DNA from: Amanita rubescens
Taxonomy: Eukaryota > Basidiomycota > Agaricomycetes > Agaricales > Amanitaceae
Assembly (NCBI GenBank): GCA_015039365.1
Contig: WION01000580.1
Span: 1-31,221, forward strand
Length of the DNA: 31,221 nucleotides
Reading direction: 5' to 3'
Under the pieces are notes generated by a model that was not told where the DNA came from, ran no database searches, and saw nothing but the letters and a program-made list of their open reading frames with translations. The position numbers and the translations under genes were made by a program. This document shows positions 1 through 9,575 of the stretch, one piece after another. How positions within the stretch are numbered: position 1 is the first letter of the stretch; each line of letters begins with the position of its first letter.

Positions 1-335
1 CTGCTCCGTTACGGGCGTTACCTAAATCTCCTTCGCGGTCCCGGTCGTTCGCTGTTGCAAATCTCGAGACGATGCATTCCCAGACTCAGATCCACCGTCC
101 CCCACCCAGTTCGGTCCGCCGTTAGACAGGAAGGGAACACCGTTCCGTTTGCGTAAGGCGGTGGGGCTCGACTCGTTCTCTATTTCACCATTTTCCCGCC
201 ATGAGCTGCTACCACTTTCGAACAGCACCCTGCCTCGCGGAGTCGCAGTATATAGATAACTACCGACCCTTCAAGTCGTTCTCCCAGGATAGAACTGCAC
301 ACTTTTAGCATATAAACCACTGCATACCACAGACG

Positions 336-890
336 ATGACACTCAATCTCCTTCTCATGTCTACAGATGAGGACTCTGCTTCCTCCGGCATCTCTGCAAG
401 GGCTGAGAGCCAGCCTGACATAGCCGTCAACTCAAATCCCCTCGCAATTGCAGGGTTTTCTGGCGTTAATCTCTTCTACTATTCTCATCAATTCCTTCTC
501 TGGTGATCATCGCGAGGTTGGTTTCTCACATATGGGCTGAAGCTAATGTAACACTCAAAATCAGTATCGCTTTGTCGATGTCAACCAACTACGTTTTTTG
601 TTTTTTGTTTTGAGTGTCTGGGACCTTTTCTCCATGCCAGCCGTATCAAGTGTTTGGTAAGTCAACAATCTTTTTTAGGTCCAAACAATAACTGATGCCA
701 GTCTTTTGCCTAGGTACTTTCATCATTGCACTGGTCATTGACACTGTATGCCCAAAAGCAGTTGGAAACAGTTGTTCTGGTGATTGTGACAGTCATCCCA
801 CAACGATGAAAGTCATGGTATGTATTGTGATGTTTCTCTCTGCAGTGCACTTTGTATTCTTCATGCTTCACCTGTGATCCAGGACAATTG
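336..890 (+). CDS. Possible small multi-exon membrane protein (doubtful)
   Basis: A 55-codon open frame starts at the ATG at 336. About 85 bases upstream there is a TATA-like stretch (TATATAG near 249-256). Further on, 565-655 and 709-813 contain hydrophobic open segments, and plausible short introns lie between them (GTAAGT at about 658, CCTAG ending at about 714, GTATGT at about 817, CTGCAG ending at about 845). The last hydrophobic segment has four cysteines in a short loop. The exon phases do not join cleanly: the most obvious splice after the first exon leads into a stop near 613. This may therefore be a decayed gene or no gene. I do not recognise the family. A small fungal multi-span membrane protein is the most natural guess. 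Confidence 0.22.
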
Positions 891-2607
891 GACAAGTCAA
901 GAGGACAAAGAGGCATTGCAAGTATTTTGCATATGGCAGAGAACCCAGGCACCTGTCAACCCAAACCAATGAAGATGAGCCTGGACAATGTCTTTTAGAA
1001 ATGGCTGTGTGAAGAGAATGCCATTCTTCAATATCTCCCCACCTTTAGGCAACAACCAACTACTAAGCCCATCAAGCTGGTGAAAGCACTAACCAAGATT
1101 TGCAGGTGGTGATTGGGAAGATTTGATAGCCTAGCAGTTTCCACCTTTGATGGGGTGTCTTTGATCTAAGTAGACATTAATGGTTGAATGAGCCCTCTAT
1201 TGACCTCCTTATAAATGAGATATTCCTCCTCTTCTTCCTAGTTGGATGGTGTTTGGCTGAAAGGGAGGTGTTTGATTGATCAATTTCTTCCACATGTATC
1301 TTGCAATGGCAATATTTGAGTGATTTACAAGGCAAACTTGGGTACAACTTATGCGCTAGACAATGGGAGGCTTCAATATCACATCTGAATCCTGATTGTC
1401 CAGCAGTCAGTCTGATTACTTTTGGTAGCCAATTCCACAGGAGATCTGATCTCATGCACATCCTTCATGAACCAAGATGTTGTCGATGTATCATCAACTT
1501 TATGTCTAGCCGCAATCCATATAGAGAGTTGGAACTTTGAAAGTCAATATTTCTGGTGTAATGGATGAAATCCAGTTACAGTGTGCAGTGTACTCCAAAG
1601 CCTTCTGAAGATGTCCACTGGCACTGTCTGCTTTATTCTGCTTTTGTCTGCCTTCATTCTGCCTTGATCCGCTTCGCTCATATGTTGGAATACATTGGAA
1701 TATGTCGGAGTATTTGGAATGTCTTGGAATGATTGCGCATGGATACCGCTGAAACAATAATGAGAAGGCCGACGTGGAACAGTGTTCGGCCAAAGGGCTA
1801 CGGAGGTCTGACCGAAGTGCTTAAGTGCGATAGAGTGCCGAGAGCGAAGGTGAAGGAACGGAACGGTGAGATCACCGAGCGAGGAGGAGAACGGAATCGG
1901 ACGCAAGGAAAGAGAAAGAGAGCAGAAGTGAGACCGGCTGTATATTCGATGTCCAACTACTACAGACAATGCCGTATATACTACGAGGACATGAGGCTTA
2001 CCTGCGATGAGCCTTCCTCCGAGTCCGATGGTCCATGTGCGTCTAGGTGCCCCGTTGCATTCGAATAATGCTCAAGTTGCAGGAATGGCCCTGTCGCAAT
2101 GTGGCCGAAGGCCGTTGGCGCGAAGGTTTGACTTAGGAAGCTTCCGTGATGCGTGATGTGATGCCGAGGATCGGAATGCGGTGCGCTTCGGTGTTCGGTT
2201 CCAACGTAGCCGGAACCGGCTCGTTACACCGCATGGTAGGTAGTATAAGTACATGTCACATGTAGAGTCATATACGAGAGAAGAGACCCCCAATGAGAAT
2301 TGGATTCCCCCTTCCTCAGATCAGCCTTAGCATAAGTCTGTGCACTATTGTACATGGCACCTGCAGTGCTGGGTACACCCCAGAGCACTCTGCAGTGTTT
2401 CACTGGATTAGGAGAAGAGCTTGACCAGACAGTTTACGGTGAGCTGTTTCTCACCGAGTTCCATCACAACATACCCCAATGAATTGTCATCTGAGCCCAT
2501 CTATTGGTAGATACAGGAAACCGGGGTGGGATGTCATTGAAAGGAAGCAGTGTTTGATGACCAGATCAAACTACCAATCACTCATGCTCCAGCATACATA
2601 TGTAGGT
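891..2607. other. Gene-free stretch, no recognisable feature
   Basis: Short open frames occur on both strands but none has a recognisable domain, intron pattern or conserved start. Around 1683-1730 the motif TTGGAAT recurs four times within 50 bases. The part from about 1750 to 2290 is purine-rich and GC-richer than its surroundings, and has TATA-like TATATAC (about 1976) and TATAAGTA (about 2243). It could be a decayed LTR or promoter remnant, but nothing decides this. Confidence 0.4.
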
Positions 2608-2615
2608 CAAGTACT
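2608..2615. repeat. Left 8-bp target site duplication of the hAT element
   Basis: CAAGTACT immediately precedes the left inverted end at 2616 and recurs exactly at 6363-6370, immediately after the right inverted end. An 8-bp duplication is the signature of hAT transposase. Confidence 0.85.
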
Positions 2616-2627
2616 TAGGCAATGTCA

Positions 2628-2760
2628 CGGGTACAGCCTACCCACACGGGTTCCAGGTATGGGTACATTTGGGGTATGGGTGTGGGTCCATATGTTCCAG
2701 ACCCACGTCCAACCCGCTACCCACCGACCACCCACCCACGACCCATCGGGTTTGGCGGAG
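2628..2760. repeat. Left subterminal GGGTA/ACCCA repeat cluster of the hAT element
   Basis: At least ten copies of GGGT/ACCC-containing motifs lie in about 130 bases in both orientations, for example TATGGGTA, GTGTGGGT, GACCCAC and CTACCCAC. A matching cluster sits at the other end. In hAT elements such subterminal repeats bind the transposase zinc finger. That role is inferred here. Confidence 0.7.
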
Positions 2761-3045
2761 GTCAGCAATTATGTTGCGGAGTTTGTTGTTGTAACTACAT
2801 GTATAGTACCAAAAGTCCACATCAAACTTTAAAAAGGCCTCCGTCCCAAGTTCCCGGCCTTCAACCAATTCCAGCCATATGGATTTTAACAAGTTATTGT
2901 CATCCAAACGGCAGACGAAGCTAGTGACAAAGCACAGGCCTCGGTTAAGGACCGAAAAACCTCGGATCAGGTAGGGCCAAGCGCAAGAACGTAACTGAAC
3001 CAAAGACACACCTGTTGTGCCCAAAAAGGGAAGAGGTAACCCAAG

Positions 3046-6000
3046 GTGACGGCGCAAGGCCAAAGCCATCGGGCCAGGCTCCCAACACACACTGCCCTGC
3101 GCCAACGGCAACTGGCAGATCGATGCAATCTGATATCACATCAAAAGCATCAACTGGGATCAGTGGGGGATGACACGTCGCCCACCACACCCTCAGACGG
3201 TGACACAGGGTTATTGTCTAGTAGAGCGGAGGGCAGCCATGCCAGGCGCTCCGTAATAACAGTCAATGACAGCGAGAATGAAGAGGCCACCACAGAGGCG
3301 GACGACCCAGATGAGAGTCGTGAGACACCCGATGAGAAGCTAGGTATGTCGTATATCTAGGAAGGGAGGGCAAAATCATTGCTAATATCCTTGTAGAAAG
3401 GCTAATGAAAGACTGGACGTCACCGGTCTATGCTTTCTTCCATCCCAAAGCCAAAGATCGAGGTTATCCAAGTCGGCGATGATAAACGTTATTCCCATGT
3501 CTTCAGATGCCGGGGCAAGGGCTGTAAGGCTACAATACGTCGCTTCCTCGATACCAAGGACTTCCTGGTCCACAGGTAACATGCGCAAGCACGTTAGGTC
3601 TTGCTGGGGCCTTCCTGCACTTGAGGCAGCTGATAGCGCAGCAAACGCAGCTGAAGTGCGCACAAAGATTGTACCCGGGATTCTGCGGGATGGCTCAATC
3701 ACTGAGGCTTTCGAGAGGAAAAGGCAAAGGAAAGACTTACTCTATTCGCGCACATTCACGTGCCGAAATCAAAGCCGAGATTGTTCGATGGGTTTGCACA
3801 TCCTTGCGCCCATTCACAATTGTCAGTGATGAGTACTTCCTCTCTATCGTGAAAACGGGACGACCAGAATACTATGTTCCAACACCGGAGACCGTTTCTC
3901 GTGATGTTCGACTAGTCTTTGCCCGGACGCGGCAGAGGATCGCTAAATTGCTGAGCGTGAGCATCCGTCTTACATAAACTTCCGAGACTTACCGTGCTCA
4001 AGGGATATGATGGGCGCCTCAGTTTTACGACTGACGCGTGGACGTCACCTAATCACCGCGCATATGTAGCTATATATGTCCATTTGGAACACAAAGGATC
4101 TCCTCTATCGACCGTTTTAGATGTTGTGGAGGTTGCCGAGGTTCGTAAATCACTCACCTGAATGAAAATTGCTTGCAAGTTCGATTTCCATCTAGTCCCA
4201 CTCAGGTGCCAATCTTGCGGCCGTATTTGCCAAGGTACTGCAAGAATTTGGAATCTCAGACAAGGTCAGTATGCAGCATCAACAAACAAAGGAATAGAAT
4301 AGCTCATCGGCATTGTAGATTTGAGTATCACTTGCGACAACGCATCCGCAAATGATAAAATGGTGGATGAACTACAGAAGCTGTTGCCGGAATATGACGG
4401 GCGTGCTAGCCATGCCCGGTGCTTTCTACATACTACAAACCTCATTGCAAAATCACTGCTTCGAGTGTTTGAGATTAAAAACAAAAAGCCGAAGGAAGCT
4501 GCAGGTTGGCACGAGCCCAATGAAGTAGAGATGGAGATTGATGAACTTAATGCTGGCTGGGACGAAGAGGAGCGAGCAACGGCAGCCGAGACCGAAGGAG
4601 CCAACGTTCAGGACCCAGTTGATAACAATGAGGGATTGGTTGACTTGACGAGGGACATGGGCGCTGACGAGCGCACGGCGCATGACGAGCGCATTCGCCC
4701 TGTAAAGTTACTTCTTGCGAAGGTAAGAGAGTCCTGCTACTCACATATCTCCTTCTAATCATCGTATTCTAGATCCGCAAGTTGGCGTACAAGACCATAC
4801 ATTCAACGACTATCTTGCTGCCCTGCATGGCGTGCGATCTTGGCCGACTTGAAATTACGCCAACGAAATATCCCACGTGACATTCAAACACGGTGGAATT
4901 CCACATACGACATGTTGTCCTTTGTGCTGGAATATCGAGAGGCAATTGAGTCCATGACCCAGAGACGAGACCTGGGCCTGCGCAGATACGAGCTGGATGC
5001 GAAGGAATGGCAGCTTGCACAGCAATTGAAGGACGTTCTCAAGGTAAGCCAAACATTTGTAAACATTCACCATCAAGCTTCGTCGAGACTAGCACACCTG
5101 CCTAGCCACCTATCCAGGCTACCGCATTGAGCCTTTCTCTTCATTTGCACAAGTATTACCCACTGACCTCGTTTCTTTTGTTAGATCTTGAAAGATGCAA
5201 CTTTATTCTTCTCGTGGTCTACACCCAACTTGGCCACTGTGATCCCGGCCATGGATCACATTGAAAGCGTATTGGCCGACTTCGCACAGGACGAGGGATA
5301 TGACAAAGCCATCAGGGAGGGCATTGATCTCGCACGAAAGACGTTAAATCGGTATTATTTGCTCACAGACTCATCGGAGGTGTACCGGATTTCAATGAGT
5401 GAGTACACAAACAAATTCAATCTATCTACTGACGAAACACACAGTTCTGCATCCCTGGCATAAACTTGCATATTTTCATAATGCCGGCTGGACCACGGAT
5501 TGGATTAAGGTGGCTGAGGACCTGGTTCGCGAAGAATTCGAGCGATACACTGCCATTGAGGTGGTGGGTGACGACAATGAGGAGATGCTGGCAGAAAGCA
5601 AGGGTGCAAGTGCTGAGGATGAGGTGAGCCACCGAATGTCTACACTGATTGAATACATTAGTGAAATTGCTCCAGCACAGCGGGAACATCTTTGATCAAC
5701 TAGCGGCTCTCGCGCCACCCAAGCCTGCCGGTCTACGGTCCGAATTGGACCGTTATCTAAGTAGTGATGTGGAGGGTGTGGTCGACGCTCTATCATGGTG
5801 GCACGAGAAGCGTGCCGCTTATCCTCGGCTTTCGCGTATGGCTCTCGACTATCTCTCGATACCTGGTGAGTGGTATTTCCATATTGGATGAGGTTCATAA
5901 CTAACTGTTCCTTAGCAACTTCAATTGACGTTGAAAGGATATTCAGTCGTGGCCGGCTGCTGCTGTCACACACACGGGCGCGACTTTCAACACAGACTAC

Positions 6001-6157
6001 TCGGGCTGTGTTGTGTGTAGGCAAGTGGACCCCATTAAAGCTTGTCAGGACAGAAGATGTCAAGACCGTGAGTGAAATGAAAGATGTAGAGAGTGGTGGG
6101 GAAATAGAGATGGAGGAGGGGTGGGATGCAATCATGCTGGATGAATCCGTGGTGTAG
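3046..6157 (+). pseudogene. hAT-family transposase, ten exons, four frameshifts
   Basis: This would encode the cut-and-paste transposase of the surrounding hAT element. Introns that fit in length and phase are 3344-3396, 3957-4002, 4141-4195, about 4265-4318, 4723-4772, 5044-5184, 5399-5444, 5623-5675 and 5866-5915. The N-terminal exon is acidic and disordered. The BED-like zinc finger follows (SPVYAFFHP, FRCRGKGC, GNMRKHVRSCWG). The RNase-H-like core shows FTTDAWTSPNHRAYVA, SITCDNASAND, RCFLHTTNLIAKS and DIQTRWNSTYDML. The C-terminal dimerisation region shows WWHEKRAAYPRLSRMALDYL and ATSIDVERIFSRGRLLLSH. Homology jumps to another frame at about 3445, 3565, 3720 and 4824, each explicable by one extra base, so the gene is broken as sequenced. 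The start at 3046 fits the splice phase but is otherwise uncertain. Stop at 6155-6157. Confidence 0.85.
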
Positions 6158-6204
6158 ATAGAATACAGACTATATACCCACTATGTATTTGCTAGCGGAA
6201 ACGC

Positions 6205-6352
6205 TGCATATATATGGGTGTACCCCGTATGGGTATCATACCCACACCCGTGAGAAAGATACCCTCAGGAAACCCGTACCCTGCTTGCGGGTGCGGGTAC
6301 TCGCAGGGTGTGGGTGTGGGTTAGCCTCGGGATACCCTGGGGTTTACCCATG
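6205..6352. repeat. Right subterminal GGGTA/TACCC repeat cluster of the hAT element
   Basis: Mirror of the left cluster. GGGTGTACCCC, TATGGGTATCATACCCAC, GTACCCTG, GCGGGTGCGGGTA and GTGTGGGTGTGGG crowd the last 150 bases before the right inverted end. Several copies form short palindromes such as GGGTATCATACCC. Confidence 0.7.
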
Positions 6353-6362
6353 CCAATGCCTT

Positions 6363-6370
6363 CAAGTACT
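6363..6370. repeat. Right 8-bp target site duplication of the hAT element
   Basis: CAAGTACT follows the right end of the transposon and is identical to 2608-2615. The absence of mismatches suggests that the insertion is not very old. Confidence 0.85.
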
Positions 6371-6712
6371 CATATCAGCTTGCCATTCTAAAGAAACCTT
6401 CAATGCAGATGTGTCTAATGTCTAGTGGATATGATGCCAGAAGAAGTATGAAATCAAGAAGCAATGTAGCAAAGCATGATAACAAACAGCATGACAATCA
6501 GAGATGGAACACTGCTTTCCACGTCAACTCTAACACTTAGACATTCCTTTGTCCACAGTTTGTATGCATTCATGTCAATTCCCTCAACTTCATCAACGTC
6601 TTTGACATCTTCAACCTCACCACCATCTCTAGCATGTCAACCTCTGCGTTTCAATCCCCCCCTTTAAACATCCATAATTTTATCAGCAACATCATATGAC
6701 TGTCCATCCTAG

Positions 6713-6982
6713 GCATCATCTTACTTTCCACCCTCCTCTGGCTCCTACATAAGCAGCGCTGCTCTCGAAACTGGAACTGAGACCCACTATATGTACATCG
6801 GAGCATCAAGGATGGCAGAGAAGTTATTGTGGTGGGGAAGGTTATTTGGAGCACGCAATGGCCCAGAGGGTGCCATTCCTGGTCTCAGATATGTCAGGCA
6901 TGAAGATCTGGATGCAGAGAACAACTACTACCAGGATTTGGATGAAGAATGGGATATTATGTATCTCCAGAATAAAGACTAG
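6713..6982 (+). pseudogene. Fragment of an unknown protein-coding gene
   Basis: The frame that ends with the stop at 6980-6982 is open back to 6713. It encodes an acidic C-terminal tail with WWGRLFGARNGPEG and NNYYQDLDEEWDIMYL. In another frame over about 6700-6775 there is a hydrophobic stretch (IILLSTLLWLLHK) that reads like a membrane span followed by basic residues. A membrane anchor plus cytoplasmic tail split by a frameshift or unseen intron is one reading. I do not recognise the family, and chance cannot be excluded. Confidence 0.2.
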
Positions 6983-7694
6983 GATCTACCTAAAGAACGT
7001 GGACTAGAACCTGATAACAGTTGGTTTGGAGTTCCTTGGGAGAGTTTATGGGCATTTGCAGCCAGTTTGTGTACTATGTTGACATCACCATTGGATTTGG
7101 CAACCCAAAAAACCCTAGAAACAATTGAATACTCCATCTACAAACCCTTATCAAGCCCAAGGGCCCTGGACCATAACTGGGTTCAATCTCTTTGGTGGTC
7201 TCTAAGTTGGTGATCTCTTTGGCACTGTGTTGCACAGCCCAGAACAACCCCAGAATGAGAATTAGGAACATCATTCATACTAATATATTGCTTCAGGGGT
7301 ATTAGTGCAGTACATACATATTCATAGTTATGTGCCCAGGCTGCCATTGTTGAAAGCATCAATGTAGCTAGCTCCATACACAATGGATTATCCTTGTCAT
7401 TGAAATCAAAAGGACCCAGATGTGGACAAGAGTGGGATGTTCAGGGCTTATGGAACAGGTTCTTGAACAAATGAACCTTGCGTTTGACACTGGCATACCC
7501 ACACTGGCGGTCACACACTTGAAGGTCTACTGGATTGGAGTCATTGGACCACATTAGGTTTACGGCCACAAGTACGAAGGAGAAGCTGGTCGCACAATGT
7601 AGAAAACTGATGATGTCACTGGCGCATAATAACTGAAATATTGTTGGAAATATGCCATAAACTATGATGGCCATGTGCACACAGATATTGGTCT
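6983..7694. other. Gene-free stretch, no recognisable feature
   Basis: Only short minus-strand open frames are seen. One at about 7183-7420 (minus) contains NPLCMELATLMLSTMAAWAHNYEY, read here as positions only (NPLCMELATL, then STMAAWAHNYEY). It has the feel of a decayed coding exon but no family that I can name. Confidence 0.3.
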
Positions 7695-7850
7695 TTACAA
7701 ATAGCCAGTTGCAATTGGTCTTTGGCCAGTCTTTTGTTTTTCCCAAAATCAAAGGACTGCAACTGGTTGCTCCTACAAAATTGGGCAACTGCAACTGATG
7801 GTCCGGTTGCAACCACTGGTCCAGTCCTATCAACTGGACTTCAAAACTCT
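7695..7850. repeat. CCAGTTG/CAACTGG-rich block, possible transposon end
   Basis: About 150 bases hold repeated CCAGTT, AACTGG, GGTTGCAAC and TTGGTC motifs in both orientations. This is the type of subterminal motif crowding seen at hAT ends. No flanking duplication or convincing pair of inverted ends was found, so it is listed only as a motif cluster. Confidence 0.3.
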
Positions 7851-7874
7851 AACTGTGGAGTAAGGTTGTAGGAC

Positions 7875-8700
7875 TCACATCTTGAGCTTCTGTGGCTGTG
7901 GGCATAACAACTTGTGATTGGGTGGGACAATGAATATGAAATGCCAGTTGTCTATAGATGGAAGCTCAGGATATTGACTGACAAACTCAATGAGCCCAGT
8001 TTTAATCTTATATTCCTCACTGATCATGAACTGAAAGATGTATAGAGAATTGTTCATAATGATAAAAGAATCAAGTGCCACTTGGTTGGTTGATTCAGGC
8101 ACATAGATGACATTTGATATGATGGGTGATGATGGCCCATTCTTTGTGTATTCTACAATGTCCAAGCCTTCTGGAATGAAAAGCAGTTGTCAGTTTTGCA
8201 AAGCCTGTTGATGAGAATGTTCCAATTCCACATCATTTGGAAAGACAACATGGCTTGAATGCCACTGAGGTTTGCTGGACATGCTTGAGGCTGGCCACAC
8301 CATTGGAATGAATTCAAGATTCACAGTGGCCTTGAAGAATATACCAGCTACTTTCCTTGATTCAGGAACCTTGGAAAAGTATTTGTATAAGTGGATTCCT
8401 CACAATGTTTCAGTGTTCAAAAATGATTTGCAACTCTTGATTTGATGTATGAAGTGATAGGAGACACAATGGTTGAGCTGTACACATCCTCCCTGTCCTG
8501 GTGGCTGATGAGGCAAATCCTGTGTGTCGGAGAGTGTATCCTTTAACAGCTCCTGGAGCTTGCTTGTCATACATAAGAGCTGATATTGCCTCCTCAACAT
8601 TCTCTTCATATTGCTTTATCCAAGTAGGAGAATCCAAGATATCAATGCATAGCTGAGGGATTGGGCCAAATTGGTTAAATATGTCAATGGCACATAGTGT
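7875..8700 (-). pseudogene. Decayed Crinkler/RHS-like protein with nuclease-fold C terminus
   Basis: Read on the minus strand from 8700 down, homology-like segments appear in shifting frames: a start-side piece (DIFNQFGPIPQLC, KQYEENVEEAISAL), then DREDVYSSTIVSPITSYIKS, LYKYFSKVPESRKVAGIFF, WHSSHVVFPNDVELEHSHQQALQN, and finally an open 96-codon piece (8165-7875) with NQVALDSFIIMNNSLYIFQF, NWHFIFIVPPNH and LLCPQPQKLKM. This order matches, from memory, the multicopy fungal family related to Crinkler/RHS (retrotransposon hot spot) proteins, whose C-terminal domain has a restriction-endonuclease-like fold with a conserved D...IFQ-type core. At least four frame changes and stops break it, and its 5' part is missing beyond about 8700. 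The family assignment is by remembered pattern and should be searched. Confidence 0.5.
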
Positions 8701-8702
8701 TT

Positions 8703-8880
8703 AAAAGTCCGGTTCGGTCCGGTTTTTCATGCTATTTTTGGCACAACCGGACCCCGACCGGTTTTTCGGACTTTCCCATTTGGGTGCAACCGGACCAAAA
8801 CCGGTGAAAACCGGTCTTGCAGCATTGCCAGCAGGCTGCGCAACCGGTCGCAACCGGTTTTCACTCAAAACCGCTTATGT
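8703..8880. repeat. CCGGT-rich block, probable end of a hAT-like element
   Basis: More than ten CCGGT/ACCGG motifs in both orientations crowd 175 bases, starting AAAAGTCCGGTTCGGTCCGG. CGGACTTT at about 8769 mirrors AAAGTCCG at the left edge. This crowding is typical of hAT subterminal regions. No matching second end or 8-bp duplication was found, so it may be a truncated end or a small non-autonomous element. It starts where the Crinkler/RHS-like pseudogene homology ends. Confidence 0.4.
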
Positions 8881-9154
8881 AATAGTGAAAAATCAAATTT
8901 TAATAATATATAAGTAGATGACATCCTAAAATGCCAAAGTAGGCTATGTTGTGGGCATTGAATATGTCATTTTTCAAGATCTGACAGTTACTAAAGGAAT
9001 ACAAGGGGCTGCATGGGTGGATGCATAAATGAGCACTTGGATGACATTGCCAAAATTAGCTAAAGTGATGTCATTTGCTAAAATTAGACTAAAGCAATCA
9101 AGCAATGTCATTGATATTCCGAGGCCGACTGAAAGGAGGAATCGGTTTTTATAA
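8881..9154. other. Gene-free, AT-rich stretch
   Basis: No gene recognised. GATATTCCGAGGCC at 9113-9126 is nearly the reverse complement of GGCCTCGGATATG in the 47-bp repeat at 19071, but it is short. Confidence 0.3.
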
Positions 9155-9575
9155 GGTCGAGTTTTTTGTAACACTTTTAAGATGCCGATGATGGCCGAGG
9201 CCTTGTGAAACAACAAACTAATTAACATCCTTTTTTGCGAATGTTACTTGTATCTATTTCTCACAAAAGTCATACATATAGGTATACATATTTATATAAT
9301 AAGATCTAGCTGGTTGCATGTAGAGAATCATAAGTTTTGGAGACTCATTCATTTCATTCTGGAATCGCTTTGCTCCGAACGGTAGCGGCAAATACCGACT
9401 TGCGGCTTGGCAAGCATGACCAAATAGTGTCGTATGGGACGACATTTTCATATCCTTTTTTTCTCTAACGCTTCCTTTGCGCATGCGTTGGTGTTGCGCG
9501 GCACCTTTGCCTTAGCTTTAATTGCTGGGTGAAACCCAGTGTCGCTGCTCGCCATGCTTGTGTGGTTGGGAGTTC
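9155..9575 (+). repeat. Unknown repeat family, left copy
   Basis: It aligns collinearly with 19123-19553: AGTTTTTTGTAACACTTT, GATGGCCGA, CATACATATAGGT, GCTCCGAAC, TACCGACT, CTTGGCAAGCA, TTAGCTT, AATTGCTGGGTGAA and TGTGTGG occur in the same order at similar spacing, at roughly 70-75% identity by eye. Both copies end in a short hairpin (here CTGGGT-GAA-ACCCAG). It has no coding capacity. Possible identities are a solo LTR, a MITE or a non-autonomous element. Confidence 0.65.

Larger units (their letters stand above)
2616..6362 (+). mobile_element. Complete hAT DNA transposon, 3747 bp
   Basis: The left end reads TAGGCAATGTCACGGGTA. The right end, reverse-complemented, reads AAGGCATTGGCATGGGTA. 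They match at 14 of 18 positions and are flanked by the identical 8-bp duplication CAAGTACT. Both subterminal regions are crowded with GGGTA/TACCC and ACCCA/TGGGT motifs, the usual layout of hAT transposase binding sites. The interior carries one transposase gene on the plus strand (3046-6157) with a hAT zinc finger, RNase-H-like core and C-terminal dimerisation region. The ends look fit for mobilisation, but the transposase frame is broken, so the copy is probably inactive unless it is mobilised in trans. Confidence 0.88.

Noticed and set aside
1683..2290. Possible solo LTR starting TGTTGGAAT
   Set aside because: It has an LTR-like start and TATA-like motifs, but no matching CA end with a target duplication was found.
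2638..3190. Minus-strand open frames over the left hAT end
   Set aside because: They are shadows of the GGGTA-rich subterminal repeats and the transposase first exon, with no domain seen.
7690..7850. Complete MITE bounded by CCAGTTG and CAACTGG
   Set aside because: The inverted ends are only seven bases and the flanking 8-mers do not match.
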